Shown here piece after piece: positions 13,926 to 25,938 of a stretch of DNA of 64,000 nucleotides. Every line of letters begins with the position of its first letter. The first letter of the stretch is position 1. The notes under the pieces were generated by a model, which was given only the letters and a program-made list of their open reading frames with translations, was not told the origin of the DNA and searched no databases. A program made the translations under genes and the position numbers. The stretch is from Clarkia xantiana subsp. parviflora (Eukaryota > Streptophyta > Magnoliopsida > Myrtales > Onagraceae): positions 25,196,001-25,260,000 of the forward strand of contig JAPTYO010000003.1 of assembly GCA_036873135.1 (NCBI GenBank), written 5' to 3'.

Positions 13926-14448
13926 GGTTTAATAACTAAAAAACTATCCAAGTTTATCTTATGTTAAAATTAGGTGTCTAAAGTTTGAGATGTTAAAATG
14001 GACTGTCCAGGTTTTATATTTGTCGAAATTTGGTATCTATGTGGGTTTTTTTCATCCCCTTCAATCATTTTCTTTTACTCACGCATTCACTCATAATCCA
14101 CCACTCTTTACTTTTCACAGAATCGTCAAATTTTACCCAAAAGTTGAACATAAAAAAAAAAGTTTTTAGCAGAGTGGTGGGAGCGATTTCCAATGACAAC
14201 GGCGTGAGATTTACTTGCGCGGATTTGGCCAGCTTCTTAGGTGACGGTCCCGACAAGATGACGAGAAATGAGTGTTTGGGAGCTCGAATTTGATAATCGG
14301 TTTCGTCGGAATTGACTTCTCTAAAGTAATTACACCGAGAAACCATATTTTAACAAAATTGAAACCTTGGACCGTACAGTTTAACATTTGAAACTTCAGA
14401 CACCTGATTTTAATATAGGCTAAACATTGGACAGTTTTTTAGTAACTC
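13926..14448. mobile_element. Mutator-type MITE, 3' of ASHH2
   Basis: The 523-bp element is flanked by exact 9-bp duplications TTTATCAGA (13917-13925 and 14449-14457). The ends are imperfect inverted repeats sharing ACTAAAAAACT and AGGTGTCTGAAGTTT-like blocks. The latter block is also found in the element at 11438, so the two are probably related. Small ORFs inside resemble no known protein. Confidence 0.85.
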
Positions 14449-14512
14449 TTTATCAGATTAGGTAATCAGGTCTAGTATACAAGTTTGAGTCAAGATGAAC
14501 CCCTAATTAGGG

Positions 14513-14760
14513 TGAATCGTTTCATGGGTGACTCATAAATCACTGTTCAAATAGATGATGTATCAAAATGGGTGGTCCTAAGTGGAATTACATCCGGAGG
14601 GCAAGATCCATATAATGTTTGTTGCACACCAAAACTAATTCTCACTCATACCGGAGTCAGTTCGTAAGGGACCAGTGGGGTTTTGAACTCCTGGACTCCG
14701 GTTAAGAGATGAAACGTTAAACTGCTACACTGTATTACATTATTATACTGTTTAATTTTA
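14513..14760. repeat. Dispersed repeat, copy 1
   Basis: This stretch shares CTAATTCTCACTCATACCGG-like and GTCAG..CGTAAGGG blocks, and a closing AACTGCTACAC...ATTACAT block, with sequences near 51775-51935, 55195-55315 and 58490-59110. The conserved end reads GTAATAT.GTGTAGCGGTTCA in the other orientation and contains a B-box-like GGTTCAACC. It may be a tRNA-derived SINE remnant. Confidence 0.45.
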
Positions 14761-15379
14761 ATACAGTTGGTGCTTTAAAAATGTAATTTTTGCACAAATA
14801 AAACATTGTGTTTTTGTTGAAAAAATAATAATTTTGTTTTTTTTAGAAAGCAATACATATCATACATACTCTATAGTGTTGATCTTCAACGTATAATGGT
14901 TACAAAGAAAACATTGTTCTTCAGTCTATATCACTACAATATATTCTTTGTCACGATATCAGCGAACAATCGCCATCTAATATACGTGGCATCTCTCTTT
15001 CAAAAAGTTAGGTACTGCTTTACAGTTACACTAAACTTTCAGTTTAAAACACGACTACGTCCCCGTCCCACCTCACTTTACTAATAATAAAGAAAACTTT
15101 TATCTTTTGGAAAATAATATTAGTCAGAATAATAAGAGTTAATTGTCAAAACAACAGAAGTTGAAGGATGGAAGAACAAATATACAAAGCTACCATGTAG
15201 TAGCACATTCCATGTGATAGTACCTGCTGTATACTTACAAAATTCTGACATGAGGTTGAAATGACATGGATCAACACACATGCTCTGTAGACTGCAGTGT
15301 TGCCACATTTTTTTATTTTATGGTATCCCGCGTGTTGCCAAAATACTACTTTATTTTAAAGAAACAATTATGATTACAA

Positions 15380-16190
15380 TAAAGTTAAAGTGTTTTTGGT
15401 GATGTATGGTTTGGTCAATGTTAACTGTTATATTTTTTTTTAAGGATTTTCATATGTTTATGGTTTTATAGACTTTCGTGCATCTGTTAATTGACCGTTA
15501 AGTATCCATGTGCAAATCACGTTACTTTTCATAAGTTTTATTTTGTTCAATATAGTACTTAATCTTCTTCCAGCCACCGCCAAAAGTATTCCATCCACCG
15601 CACAAGGCCACCGACTACCACTCAAAGCCGCCAGAACCCGCACAAGGCCGTCGACCACCATTCAAACCCACCGGTGACCACCAATCGAGGCCGGACAACT
15701 CAGATTAGGCCATCGAGAGCCTAAATTGGAGCTATATGGCTCTGGACGGAGCCATAAAGCTTCGATCGGGGCCAATAGGCTTCGACAAGAGCCATAGAGC
15801 TCCGATCTGGAACTCTGTTGCTTCGAACTAAGCCACAACTCCGATCTTGAGCTTTGTGGCTCATATATGGGCCCTCAATGGCCCATTCGGGGCCGAACGG
15901 CTCTATTCGGAGTCGCCCGACCCGATTGGTGGTCACCGGTGGTCTTGGATCGTCGTCGGCGACCTTGTGCGGGTGGCCGATGGCCTTGAGCGGTGGTTGG
16001 AATACTTTGGGCGGTGGCCAAAAGAAGATTAATGACTAAGTTGAACAAAAAAGAAACTTAGAGTAAAGTCACGTGATTCTTATATGAGTACTTAACGGTT
16101 AAATTTAACGGTTAACTAAACCAAAAGTTTACAAAACGTAAACATATGACAGCAAAAACAAGCATTAACCAAACATAGGACACTATTTTT
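15380..16190. mobile_element. Long inverted-repeat element
   Basis: The sequence from about 15400 to 15610 is an imperfect inverse of 15980-16180: CATATGTTTA, ACCGTTAAGTA, AATCACGT, TTTTGTTCAA, TTAATCTTCTT and CCACCGCC recur in the same order on opposite strands. The centre (15700-15900) is GC-rich with repeats of GAGCCATA and CTCCGATC. Precise ends and a target duplication could not be fixed, so the superfamily is open. The small ORFs across the centre are not credible genes. Confidence 0.6.
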
Positions 16191-16551
16191 TTATTAAATT
16201 TATATAAATATATCTAAGTAATATTGGCAGATACTTAATAATAATCATTAATTAATAATAATAAATTAATTATTGCGGTGTCTGTTTATGGCCGAACGAA
16301 TAATAATTAGTCAAGAACTGTCTAGATTTGGTCAGTTAATTACATCCCATAACTTGTCAAGTTGTTCCAAAAAAGCCCCCTGCAGAAATGATATGACGTT
16401 ACAGAGATCTCTGTTCCTTCACGTACACCAAATCTGTGACCATCTTCTCGTACGAATCACCATCTTCTAGTTTTCTCTCGTCGTCTTCAATTTCTCCACC
16501 ACCTTCATCTGCTTCACCTCCTCTCTCGCCGGAGCTGAATTCTTCTCGACC
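16191..16551 (+). promoter_or_regulatory. USP upstream region
   Basis: This interval separates the inverted-repeat element from the USP start codon. It is AT-rich to about 16280, then becomes pyrimidine-rich just before the ATG (CTTCACCTCCTCTCTCGCC), as in many plant 5' leaders. No convincing TATA box was found. Confidence 0.4.
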
Positions 16552-19500
16552 ATGACCTCCACCGTTGCCTCCACCGCCGAGGATCTCTCCAAGCTCGGCA
16601 TAAGCGGCGACTGGACCTCCTCTGCTCCGCCCAATCTCCGGAAGAACCTCCAACTCTTCTCCCCCGATCAGGTACGTTTCGTAATTGGATTTACGTTCTG
16701 TAATGGAGTCGGAATTCTGTGCTGATCGGTTCCGCGGTTGCAGATTGAGATCGCGAAGCTGTTAATAGAGGCAGGGCAGAGCCATCTGTTCGACCACTGG
16801 GCGGATCCCGGCGTTGACGATGAGGAGAAGAAGGGATTCTTTGATCAGGTACTGCAAATGATTCATGATCCACGATGCTGAATTATGCCCGTAGGCCGTA
16901 GTGTATGGAATTTCAGATCCTTATGCTACATGTGTGATGTGCCGCTGAATTTTGCTTCATTGTTGTGCTGAAGTACATTGCTCATTCGTCTTTGATCTGA
17001 ATTAGTTGCGTTCAGGCTAGTGTATCTAGCGTTGAGTTAAAGCACATTTACTGCTTTTGAATCTGAAAAGTTTTATTTTCGGACGCTTGTCATGAAGTAA
17101 TGGATGTTGACGTTTTACACTATATGAGATGCTTTTCTGCAGGTAAAGAAACTCGATTCTAATTACCCAGGAGGTCTGGTGTCGTACATAAAAAATGCCA
17201 GAGAACTTTTGGCGGATTCAAAAGCTGGAAAGAACCCATTCGATGGATTCACACCGTCGGTAAGTTATTTTTGTCATGTGTCACAATCTGAGATCCAGGA
17301 CAAAAACATACATGTTTAGTTACCGGAAAAACATTAAAATTCCAGCATGAACTGGAAAAGATCTGTGCAGTAATTTCTCCAAGCCTGATTGATTGTTATT
17401 AAGAAAACATCGTGCATGAATTTCTCATGTGCTTTTGACATATATGGTTCTATATGTGTACTTGATTGCACAGTCATGAATGAGCATGATTAATTTTCTA
17501 CCTGAAAACTGAATACATTTTTTATTCCAATGGGCGAGATGCAAAATATTGGTCACAAAGGTGTAACTCGACAATTTTATTGCTCTCTGCTTCCAGGTTC
17601 CAACAGGGGAAGTTCTAAAATTTGGAGATGATAACTTCATCAATTTTGAGGAGCATGGCGTCAAAGAAGCCCGAAATGCTGTGTTTGTGCTCGTTGCTGG
17701 TGGGCTTGGGGAACGACTTGGATATAATGGGATCAAGGTGTTAATTTGTAATTAGCAATACTATTTCTTTTTTTCCTGACGACTTGAACTATTCTCATGG
17801 TTCTCGTCTTCTCTTACGTCCTCACTAAACTTTTATGACTATTCACTTTTAATCTTAATATAATATAATATACATTTGGTTATATAAGAGAATTGAACAC
17901 ATTGCAGGTAGCTCTTCCGGCAGAAACTACCAGTGGGACATGCTTCTTACAGCACTACATTGAGTCCATTCTTGCTCTTCAAGATGCTAGCAACAAACTA
18001 GCAAAAGGTCTGTAGTCATACTGAAGTTATCTTAAAATATAGTAGATTAGGTATGCATCCTGAGGATGTCATATTTCTTGTTCCATTTGGTTTTTCTAGT
18101 TAGCAAGTATGTAAATCAAACAGAGGACACATATATCTAGGACACAAAAAAGCGTAACAGCAGATGAGTATTGTTTGCAATTAGAATGTGAAGCATAAGG
18201 ATTGTTTTTTTTATAACCTTGCTCTCTCTGGAGCAACCAACCATGCATATAATGCTTTCATAAACTACAACCACCTCATTTTATATCCCAGTAACAAAAT
18301 CGTTAAGCTAGTTCCATCTCTACGTGATTTATATGTGAAGTTTGTTTACCATATTCAATAGTTTCATACCTGTCAACTGTTTTTCTTTGTCCTGTGTAGA
18401 TGAAACTCCAAAGGAAATCCCCTTTGCTATAATGACCTCGGATGATACGCATACACGAACATTACAGCTTTTGGAGTCGAATGATTATTTTGGAATGAAA
18501 TCATCACAGGTTAACCTCGTGAAGCAGGTAATTTATTGTCATTGCTTGTAAGTTTTTACACCGTTCAGTTTTCCACTATATTCAGTTTGGTCCCCCCATT
18601 GAGCTATTTATAAATACATATCTTCATTGCAGGAAAAGGTTGCATGTTTGGATGATAATGATGCCAGACTAGCAGTGGACCCCAATAATAAATACGGAAT
18701 CCAAGTAAGCATTTGAAATCGGATAGTTTGATTTTTAGTTTGAGTTGTTGCACTCCTACTTTTCACTTACACCTGCTGGTCCCTTTCTGATTTCCTGGTA
18801 GACCAAACCTCATGGCCATGGAGATGTTCATTCACTTCTTTACTCAAGCGGGCTTCTAAATGTGTGGTATGTATTACTTTTTCATTTTTGTTTTTGTAAA
18901 TATGTTATATCTTTGTTTGACCCCCAGACTTTACAAGTGCTTCCAATTTTCTCTGTTTTCTGAAGGCGTGATGCTGGTTCTAAGTGGGTACTTTTTTTCC
19001 AAGACACAAATGGCCTGCTATTCAAGGTAAGTTGATTTAATGTATTGCTCTTATTAGATCCAAAAACTAAAGTTGAATGTATGCTTTTATATGCGCTATG
19101 CTAGTCGGGTGCTTAATGGAAAATTGAACTGAATGAAGTGGCTAATGAAATTAGGTCTTTGATCCTGTATAGTTTGAGTTTTAAACTTTCAGTTCTAAAA
19201 TATTGACTTGATAACTGAGACATGATATCATAGCCTGGAAGAAAGGTCTAGGCCCAATTTTTGAAAAGTGAATGGAAGTGAGTTGGTAAATGGCCAGGAA
19301 CTTGAAATCTAATTGATTAGCCATTTGAATTGGTTTAAACAGCTAAAAAGCTATACTAATCTAATAAGTTGCTTATAACTCTATAACGGGTCACTAAGGT
19401 GTTCTTATCTACACAGGCAATTCCTGCATCTCTGGGTGTCAGTTCAATCCGTCAATTTCATGTCAACTCTCTTGCAGTTCCTCGTAAAGCAAAAGAAGCT

Positions 19501-22128
19501 ATTGGAGGAATTACCAAACTTACTCATAAAGATGGTAGTTTTAACCCCTGCACAAACTTTTTCAATCGAGTCGTTATACTCTCTCTGTTGCCTTAGAAGT
19601 TAGAACTATGCATATCTCCGTTTTTTACTTCTGACTAAGAATTTTCTATATGATCAATTGCAGGGAGGTCAATGGTAATCAACGTTGAATACAATCAGCT
19701 TGACCCCCTACTAAGAGCAACCGGACATCCCGATGGAGATGTTAATGATGAAACAGGCTTTTCTCCTTTTCCAGGGAATATTAATCAAGTAATATCCTAC
19801 ATTGAATTTGCTCTTGAATATCTTGTATACTTGAATAGAGATTTCAATGCCATCTTAGATCCAACTCATTTCAATATCTATTTCTTCTGAACTTAATTCA
19901 TTGTTTGCAGTTGATATTAGAGCTGGGTTCCTATATTGAGGAGCTAACAAAAACAGGAGGTGCTATTAAGGAGTTTGTTAATCCAAAGTAAGAATCTCAA
20001 CAACCAGTTGATGCTGATAGGATCTATGAAAATATTTGTTTGAAATATGTTTAGATTTCAAGAGATCTAAAAAAAAAATTGAATTTTTATTTATTTATAA
20101 ATTTGGTACTATAATGGTCTGTTCCAATCACAATGTAGGTACAAAGATGCAACAAAAACTTCATTCAAGTCCTCAACTAGGCTAGAGTGTATGATGCAGG
20201 ACTATCCCAAAACACTACCTCCGACTGCACGTGTTGGATTCACGGTAATTTCATTCGAGCAAAAAGAAGTAATCGTACTCTTTATCCTTTTGGTATAGTT
20301 GCTCTGCAATAACCAGTTAAAATTTAGGGTTAATCACTAAAAAACAAACTCAACTTTACAAGCATAGTAAATTACAACCTACATTGATTTTTTTAGTAAA
20401 AATGATTAAAACTAAACACGTAACATCCACATAATGTATGGTTATTTGTCCATCAGATGTCACATGAACAAGTATGATGGAATTCTTATGTTTGCGATTT
20501 CTGTCACTTTTTAGTTGAGAAAACAAAGAACTTTAGTTGGGTTCTTATATTTGTCCATCCACGTAAGTTTAGTTTGTTTTTTACAAAATGCTAAAAGTTG
20601 GGTTCACTTTTTGGTAATTAACCCTAAAATTTATGTATAGGTGATGGATCCATGGGTTGCTTATGCTCCGGTGAAGAACAATCCCGAGGACGCTTCAAAG
20701 GTGAATACTGAAACTGAATGCTGTTAGTTAAATCAACTGTGTATTTATAGACATTGTCAGTTATTCAATTATCGACTTGTAATAATTGATTGGTGAATGC
20801 TTAAAGGTGCCAAAGGGGAACCCATACCACAGTGCCACTTCTGGAGAAATGGCGATTTATCGAGCAAACAGCCTCATTCTTAAGAAGGTGAGATTTTCCG
20901 AACTTAATTTACACCCACATTCAAATTGCACTATCATGTATCACTATGAGGCTGTGGAAACTGACCAAAACTAACCAAAACTGACCAAAACAGAAACAAG
21001 ATACAAAAAAGTGAACCGAGCGACAAAAACACGACATTTACAGTTCAAGATCGAAGAATAACTGTTGCCCATCTGCTAAATTGAATTAAACCTTAAAAAG
21101 ATTTGCAACTTCTGAATCTTTTTGATAGATATGGTAGTTTCTAGGGCTTGAACATCTGCTAGATACTATCCTGTTTCACTATGAGGCTGTGGAAACTGAC
21201 CAAAACAGAATCAAGATACAAAAAAGTGAACCGAGCGACAAACACACGACCTTTATAGTTCAAGATCAAAGAATAGCTGATTACCCCTCTGCTAAATTGA
21301 TCGAACCTCTAAAAACTAGCTACTTCTGAATCTTTTTGATAGATATGGTAGTTTCTAGAGCTTGAACATCTGCTAGATACTATCCTGTTTCACTATGAGG
21401 CTGTAGAAACTGACCAAAACAGAATCAAGATACAAAAAAGTGAACCGAGCGACAAACACACGACATTTATAGTTCAAAATCCAAGAATAGCTGATTACCC
21501 ATCTACTAAATTGAATCAAAGCTCGAAAAACTTGCAACTTCTGAATCTTTTCGATAGATATGGTAGTTTATCTTCAACATTTGCTTCTTTTCCAGGCTGG
21601 TGCTAAAGTCGATGATCCCGTGGTTCAAGTGTTTAACGGGCAAGAGGTGGAAGTCTGGCCACGAATCGTGTGGAAGCCAAAGTGGGGGCTTACCTTCTCC
21701 GAAATCAAGAGGAAAATCAATGGAAACTGCTCCATATCTCAGTCATCTACAGCTTTCTTTAATGGAAAGAACATTCTTATCGAGGATCTTTCTCTCGATG
21801 GTGCCCTCATTGTTAAATCCATAGACGATGCCGAGGTAATTAAAGTTTTAATTTTTTAGAACGATAAACCGATGCCGAGGTAGTTAAAGGTTAATTTTTT
21901 TTAGAACGATTTTCCGATGTTTATATTATTGAAGTTTATACTTCTTTTACTCTGTAAAACTAGGTCAAGGTGGGAGGCTCAGTGAAGAACAAAGGCTGGG
22001 CTCTTGAAAGCGTGGACTACAAGGATTCCTCAGTACCTGAGGAAATTAGGATCAGAGGTTTCAGAATCAGTAAACTCGAGCAACTCGAGAAATCCTTTGA
22101 TCAGCCCGGTAAATTTGACTTGAAATGA
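16552..22128 (+). CDS. USP: UDP-sugar pyrophosphorylase
   Basis: Exons: 16552-16671, 16744-16848, 17143-17259, 17597-17737, 17908-18007, 18400-18527, 18633-18704, 18802-18866, 18966-19026, 19417-19534, 19664-19788, 19911-19987, 20139-20244, 20641-20700, 20807-20887, 21596-21835, 21964-22128; 626 aa, close to the roughly 600-615 aa of known plant USPs. The protein starts [19 protein letters not shown]. The nucleotide-binding loop [11 protein letters not shown] is at about residues 146-156, followed by the conserved [19 protein letters not shown]; later come [13 protein letters not shown] and the [12 protein letters not shown] segment. The family uses UTP and sugar-1-phosphates (Glc, Gal, GlcA, Xyl, Ara) to make UDP-sugars for the wall and for salvage. 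It is intact. Intron 13 holds a MITE and intron 15 a tandem repeat. It converges with the BTB gene across a retrotransposon. Confidence 0.96.
20327..20624. mobile_element. Mutator-type MITE in USP intron 13
   Basis: The 298-bp element has ends GGGTTAATCACTAAAAAACA and an inverse ending TTAATTACCAAAAAGTG on the other strand. It is flanked by exact 9-bp duplications TAAAATTTA (20318-20326 and 20625-20633). It makes up three quarters of the 396-bp intron and ends 16 bp before the acceptor. Confidence 0.9.
20939..21569 (+). repeat. Three-copy tandem repeat in USP intron 15
   Basis: Units start at CACTATGAGGCTGTGGAAAC near 20940, 21177 and 21391. The first is about 236 bp (with a short internal duplication of ACCAAAAC), the second about 215 bp, and the third is truncated at about 179 bp. 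All share GTGAACCGAGCGACAAA and TTGATAGATATGGTAGTTT. Nothing coding was seen. Confidence 0.85.
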
Positions 22129-22398
22129 AACCTTGAAGCTGAAGAAATGTTCGATTTTCATAGCTCGAGCTTCATGATTTGATCATTTCTGGGCTAGGGT
22201 TCTAAATAAGATGCAGTTTTCTGGGCAGAGGTTTCAGAATCAATAAACTCGAGCAACTCGAGAAGTCCTTTGACCAGCCCGGTAAATTTGACTTGAAATG
22301 AAACCTTGAAGCTGCAGAAATGTTAGATTTTTGCAGCTCGAGCTTCATGATTTGATCATTTCTGGGCTCGGGTTCTAAATAAGATGCAGTTTTCTTGC
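22053..22398 (+). repeat. 173-bp tandem duplication of the USP 3' end
   Basis: Copy 1 (22053-22225) contains the last 76 nt of USP coding sequence with the stop codon and the start of the 3' UTR. Copy 2 (22226-22398) repeats it with only a handful of changes and keeps the same TGA. The duplicated coding end lies downstream of the stop, so it is not translated from the main frame. Confidence 0.9.
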
Positions 22399-22599
22399 CA
22401 GATGATGATTGTGTAGGTTGTTTTAGATGCATTGATGTTATGGATATTGATGGATATACGCCCAATTTGAACCCGTTGACTTCCGAACCGTTGTATTTTT
22501 ATCGTCCTATTTATGATTGCAAATCGAAACTTCAACCCGGACACTTCGCGAGAACATCGACGGCTCGGACGGGGCCGAAGCGCCCGTCCGGCAGAGACG

Positions 22600-22852
22600 A
22601 ACTCACCTAGGTGAGGTTGGGTGGCCACACCCGACCTCCCCTAGGGGAGATCGGGTCAGCCGACCCGATCTCCCCTAGGGGAGATCGGGTGGACCAACCC
22701 GATCTCTCCTAGGAGAGATCGGGTCGGCCAACCCGATCTCTCCTAGGAGAGATCGGGTCGGCCAACCCGATCCCTCCTAGGAGGGATGGGGTTGGCCAAC
22801 CCCACCCTCCCTAGGAGGGGTTGGGTGCCCTCACCCAACCCCTACCCTTGGA
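22600..22852. repeat. Array of palindromes in the left LTR
   Basis: Seven to eight units of about 34 bp each centre on CCTAGG and form near-perfect hairpins, for example with arms CCCGATCTCTCC and GGAGAGATCGGG. Linkers are TCAGCCG, TGGACCA and TCGGCCA. Arms differ between units but stay complementary within a unit, and the right arm of one unit can also pair with the left arm of the next. The right LTR has the same array at about 32013-32265. Confidence 0.9.
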
Positions 22853-23020
22853 GGTCGGATTTCTCCCCCCCAAGGGCCCCGACACCACCTTCGGACTCCC
22901 ATGCTCGGTCCACTCCGCCTACCTCCTCCGAATCCTAAGGTCTTAATTATGTGCTTAAAGGTTAATTAATTGTGTTTAAAGGCTAACGATGTCATTAAGC
23001 CACCTTAATGACACCGTTGC

Positions 23021-23030
23021 CTATAAATAC
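23021..23030 (+). promoter_or_regulatory. LTR TATA box
   Basis: CTATAAATAC lies about 300 bp before the end of the left LTR, a normal distance for the U3/R boundary. The same motif is at about 32434-32443 in the right LTR, from where it could drive transcription toward the BTB 3' end. Confidence 0.7.
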
Positions 23031-23324
23031 CCCACCTTCACAACTCATTTGAGGATCTTGGCCATTTTGGACAATTTAGCTCTGACATCTCTCTAGCTTT
23101 ATCTCTCTAGAAGAATACTGACTTAGGCATCGGAGAGGGTTCACCAGGCACCACCCCCTCCGTGTCTGGTATTGTCCCTTCTGCAGGGTAGAAGGGTAGA
23201 AGGAAGGAAGGAAGGAAGAAGATAGGCTAAGGCAGGGCAACTCAGAGAACCGGATCATCCACATCTCCAGTGAGGAACGAGATTTGAGCCGACCATCCGT
23301 TGACCCAGATCCCGGAACCTAACA

Positions 23325-23343
23325 CTTGGCGCCGTCAGTGGGC
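23325..23343 (+). other. Primer binding site
   Basis: Immediately after the LTR comes CTTGGCGCCGTCAGTGGGC. TGGCGCCGT matches the primer site complementary to the 3' end of plant tRNA-Asp, as seen in several Ty3/gypsy elements; the following bases match only in part. Confidence 0.7.
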
Positions 23344-23375
23344 TTCGAACAGAAAGCCAGGCTATTACACGAGCT

Positions 23376-25875
23376 ATGACGAACAGTAGGGTGTCCAGGC
23401 CCCAACACCCACCCGGGGGCAATGGGCGGAGAAGAGAACCCATACCCCCAGGGAGGCGGCCTAACCCTGGGAAGCAGCCAATGCATCCAGAGCCCCAAGA
23501 AATACCACAACCTCCTCAGCAACAGAACAACCAGGAGGGAGGACCTTCACGCCCAGCTGGGGCTGAGTCCTCCACAGCCTCCACCCCCGGGCAAGAAGGC
23601 CACAGAGAGCAAGAGGACAACAGGGAGTGCTTTCCCACAACACGGCACCCCCTGAGGGATACTATTATGAGGAGCAACCCCAAAGGTACCCATATGGGAT
23701 GCCGGCACAAAGAGATGATAACCGCGCCCACACAGCATATGCAAGGCCGGCATACACTCAAGGGACTTACACTGAAGCTCATGAGGAGGAGCAGATCCCG
23801 ACAGAAGAGCACTACTCGCACCCTCGAGCAGGGCAGCGAGAGGAGCAAAGAAGATATTACCAGGAGCCACCCCCAGAGGGAAGGCAACAATTCGTGCCTC
23901 CCAGGCAACAGCAGAACAACAGGGCTTACACCCCGCTTGGGGAGGAAAGACAAGCAAGACCTCCAAGGAGGCAGGACTTCTATGAAGCACCCCAGCAGGC
24001 GTATCAAGAGTACACCTACAGTCCATACCAGCAGGGACAAGGGAACCCAGTAAGCCCAGTCTACAACTACAATGGATATCAGAGGGATTATACTCCGGCA
24101 CAGGTGATGATCACCCCGGAGGAGATAGAAGCCATGATAACCCGGAAATTGAATGAGTCAAAGAAACCCAGCCTGCATTATCTAAGTGACAAGACGAACC
24201 ACCCTTTCACAAGGGAGCTGGAGATGAACAGGGTGCCAGACTCCCTGCACACTGTGCAAATTGCAAAGTACAATGGGAAGGGAGACCCCCTAGAGCATAT
24301 CCAACAGCATGAGGCCTCTCTATTCGGGAGGACAACTGATGAAAGATACAAGGCACTCCTTTTCCCAAACACCCTATCAGGGGTGGCCTCACATTGGTTC
24401 TTCAGCCTGCCCTCTGAGAGCATCCACTCATGGGAGCAGCTAAAAGCTAAGTTTTGCAGAGATACCTAGGGGAGAGGAAACTCCTCAAGGGAACAGGCTC
24501 CATTGATGACGTAAAACAAGAATACGATGAATCCCTGGCCAGCTACTATACTAGGTTCAACCAGAATATTGCAGACATCCAGGGAGACATCACTGAAGGG
24601 GAGATAATCCGAGCCTTTATCAGAAACTTAGGTCGCTTTGGGTCAACATTGGCTGAAAAGATGGCCAAAAAGCCAGCAAGCACCTTGGAGGAGCTTGCAG
24701 GGAGAGTTAAAACGCATATTGACCTTGAGAGGCACAGGGCAAGCAAGAAGGCCAAAATTCAGGCAGCCAAGGAGGATACTCAAAGGCCAAACAAAGGAAA
24801 GCCACCCCAGGCACCACAGCATGCAAGGCAGCAGGAATGGCGTCCGCCACAGCAAAGAAACCAAATGGGTGAACCCTTAAAGGCTAGAGAAATAAATGTC
24901 ATTAAGTTCATCCCACTAAACGCCACTCCAGCCACCGTACTTAGAGAGATGCGGAACCAAAAGCTTTGGTCACCCCCTGCAAGGTGGAGAGCCCCAATGG
25001 TAGGAAATCACAAGGATAGATGGTGTGATAACCATGAGGCTTATGGTCACGACACAAATGAATGCTTTAGCCTAAAGCTAAGCATAAACAACATCGTCCA
25101 GAGGGGAGAACTGAAGCAATTCGTAGACCATGGGGGCAACAGTATGCAACTAGGGCCATCACAGAAGGACAAGGGCAAGGGAAAGATAGACTACAACCCT
25201 CCACCCAACAAAAGAGGAGTCATAAATATGATACATGGGGGAGTAGCATCGGGTGGCCCAACTGCTAATGCAAGAGAGGTCTATGCATCCAAGCTAAGCT
25301 CAGTGCCAAGGTGGAGAAAAAGGCCAAGAGAAGGAGAAGAAATGAAGATCGAGTTCTCGGAGAAGGACAAGAGCCACATCGTCTTTCCACATGACGATGC
25401 TCTAGTTATTACTTTAGATATTGACAATTTTGATGTAAAGAGAATTTTGGTGGATGGGGGCAGCTCAGCTGACCTCCTAAGCCTGAGAGTGTTGGAAGAG
25501 ATAGGGAAAACCAAAGCAGACATCAAACCGGTCAACTTCCCTCTAGTTGGCTTCTCAGGGGCAACAAGTTACCCCCTGGGAATGATAACCCTACCAGTGA
25601 CCATGGGCCAAGGATGGACCCAGCTGAAGGTGAATGTCAATTTCTTGGTGGTTGAAAGCCTGGGAGCCTACAATGGGATCCTAGGAAGGACAACCATAAA
25701 CCCATATGAAATAGTGCCATCCACTGTTCACCAGAAGCTGAAGTACATCACGGAGAACGGGGTTGGAGAGGTCCTAGGTGATCAACGCACCGCAAGGCAA
25801 TGCTACGTCAACTCAATGAGACGTGGATCACACGGGACAGATACAGTGGCGGTAGTCATGGTAGGGGCCAACTAG
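23376..25875 (+). pseudogene. gag-protease polyprotein with two frameshifts
   Basis: The frame opens with ATG at 23376 (Pro/Gln-rich start), moves to another frame near 23630-23640 and again near 24453. The second shift is explained by one missing T in AAGTTTTGCAGAG. The middle frame (to 24469) holds a capsid-like retrotransposon gag region with YNGKGDPLEH and LSGVASHWF. The third frame (24454-25875) continues gag (YTRFNQNI..I.GEIIRAFIRNL), a CDNH...GHDTNEC zinc-knuckle-like motif, then an aspartic protease centred on VDGGSSADLL. It ends at a stop after the protease with no polymerase. The product as it stands cannot be one protein unless the ribosome shifts frame. Confidence 0.85.
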
Positions 25876-25938
25876 GACAGAAGAAGGAGGGGAAGGAGAC
25901 AAAGGCAAGGAAGGAGGAGGAGTGGAGTAACACTCCGT

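Larger units (their letters stand above)
22448..23324 (+). repeat. Left LTR
   Basis: Starts TGATGGATATACG and ends GGAACCTAACA. It differs from the right LTR at two sites seen by eye: a C/T in the hairpin array and CTGCAGGG against CTGCATGG near 23184. Confidence 0.95.

Noticed and set aside
22226..22301. Alternative last exon for USP in the duplicated copy
   Set aside because: Copy 2 lacks the upstream part of the exon and has no acceptor placed for correct splicing; it lies after the stop codon.
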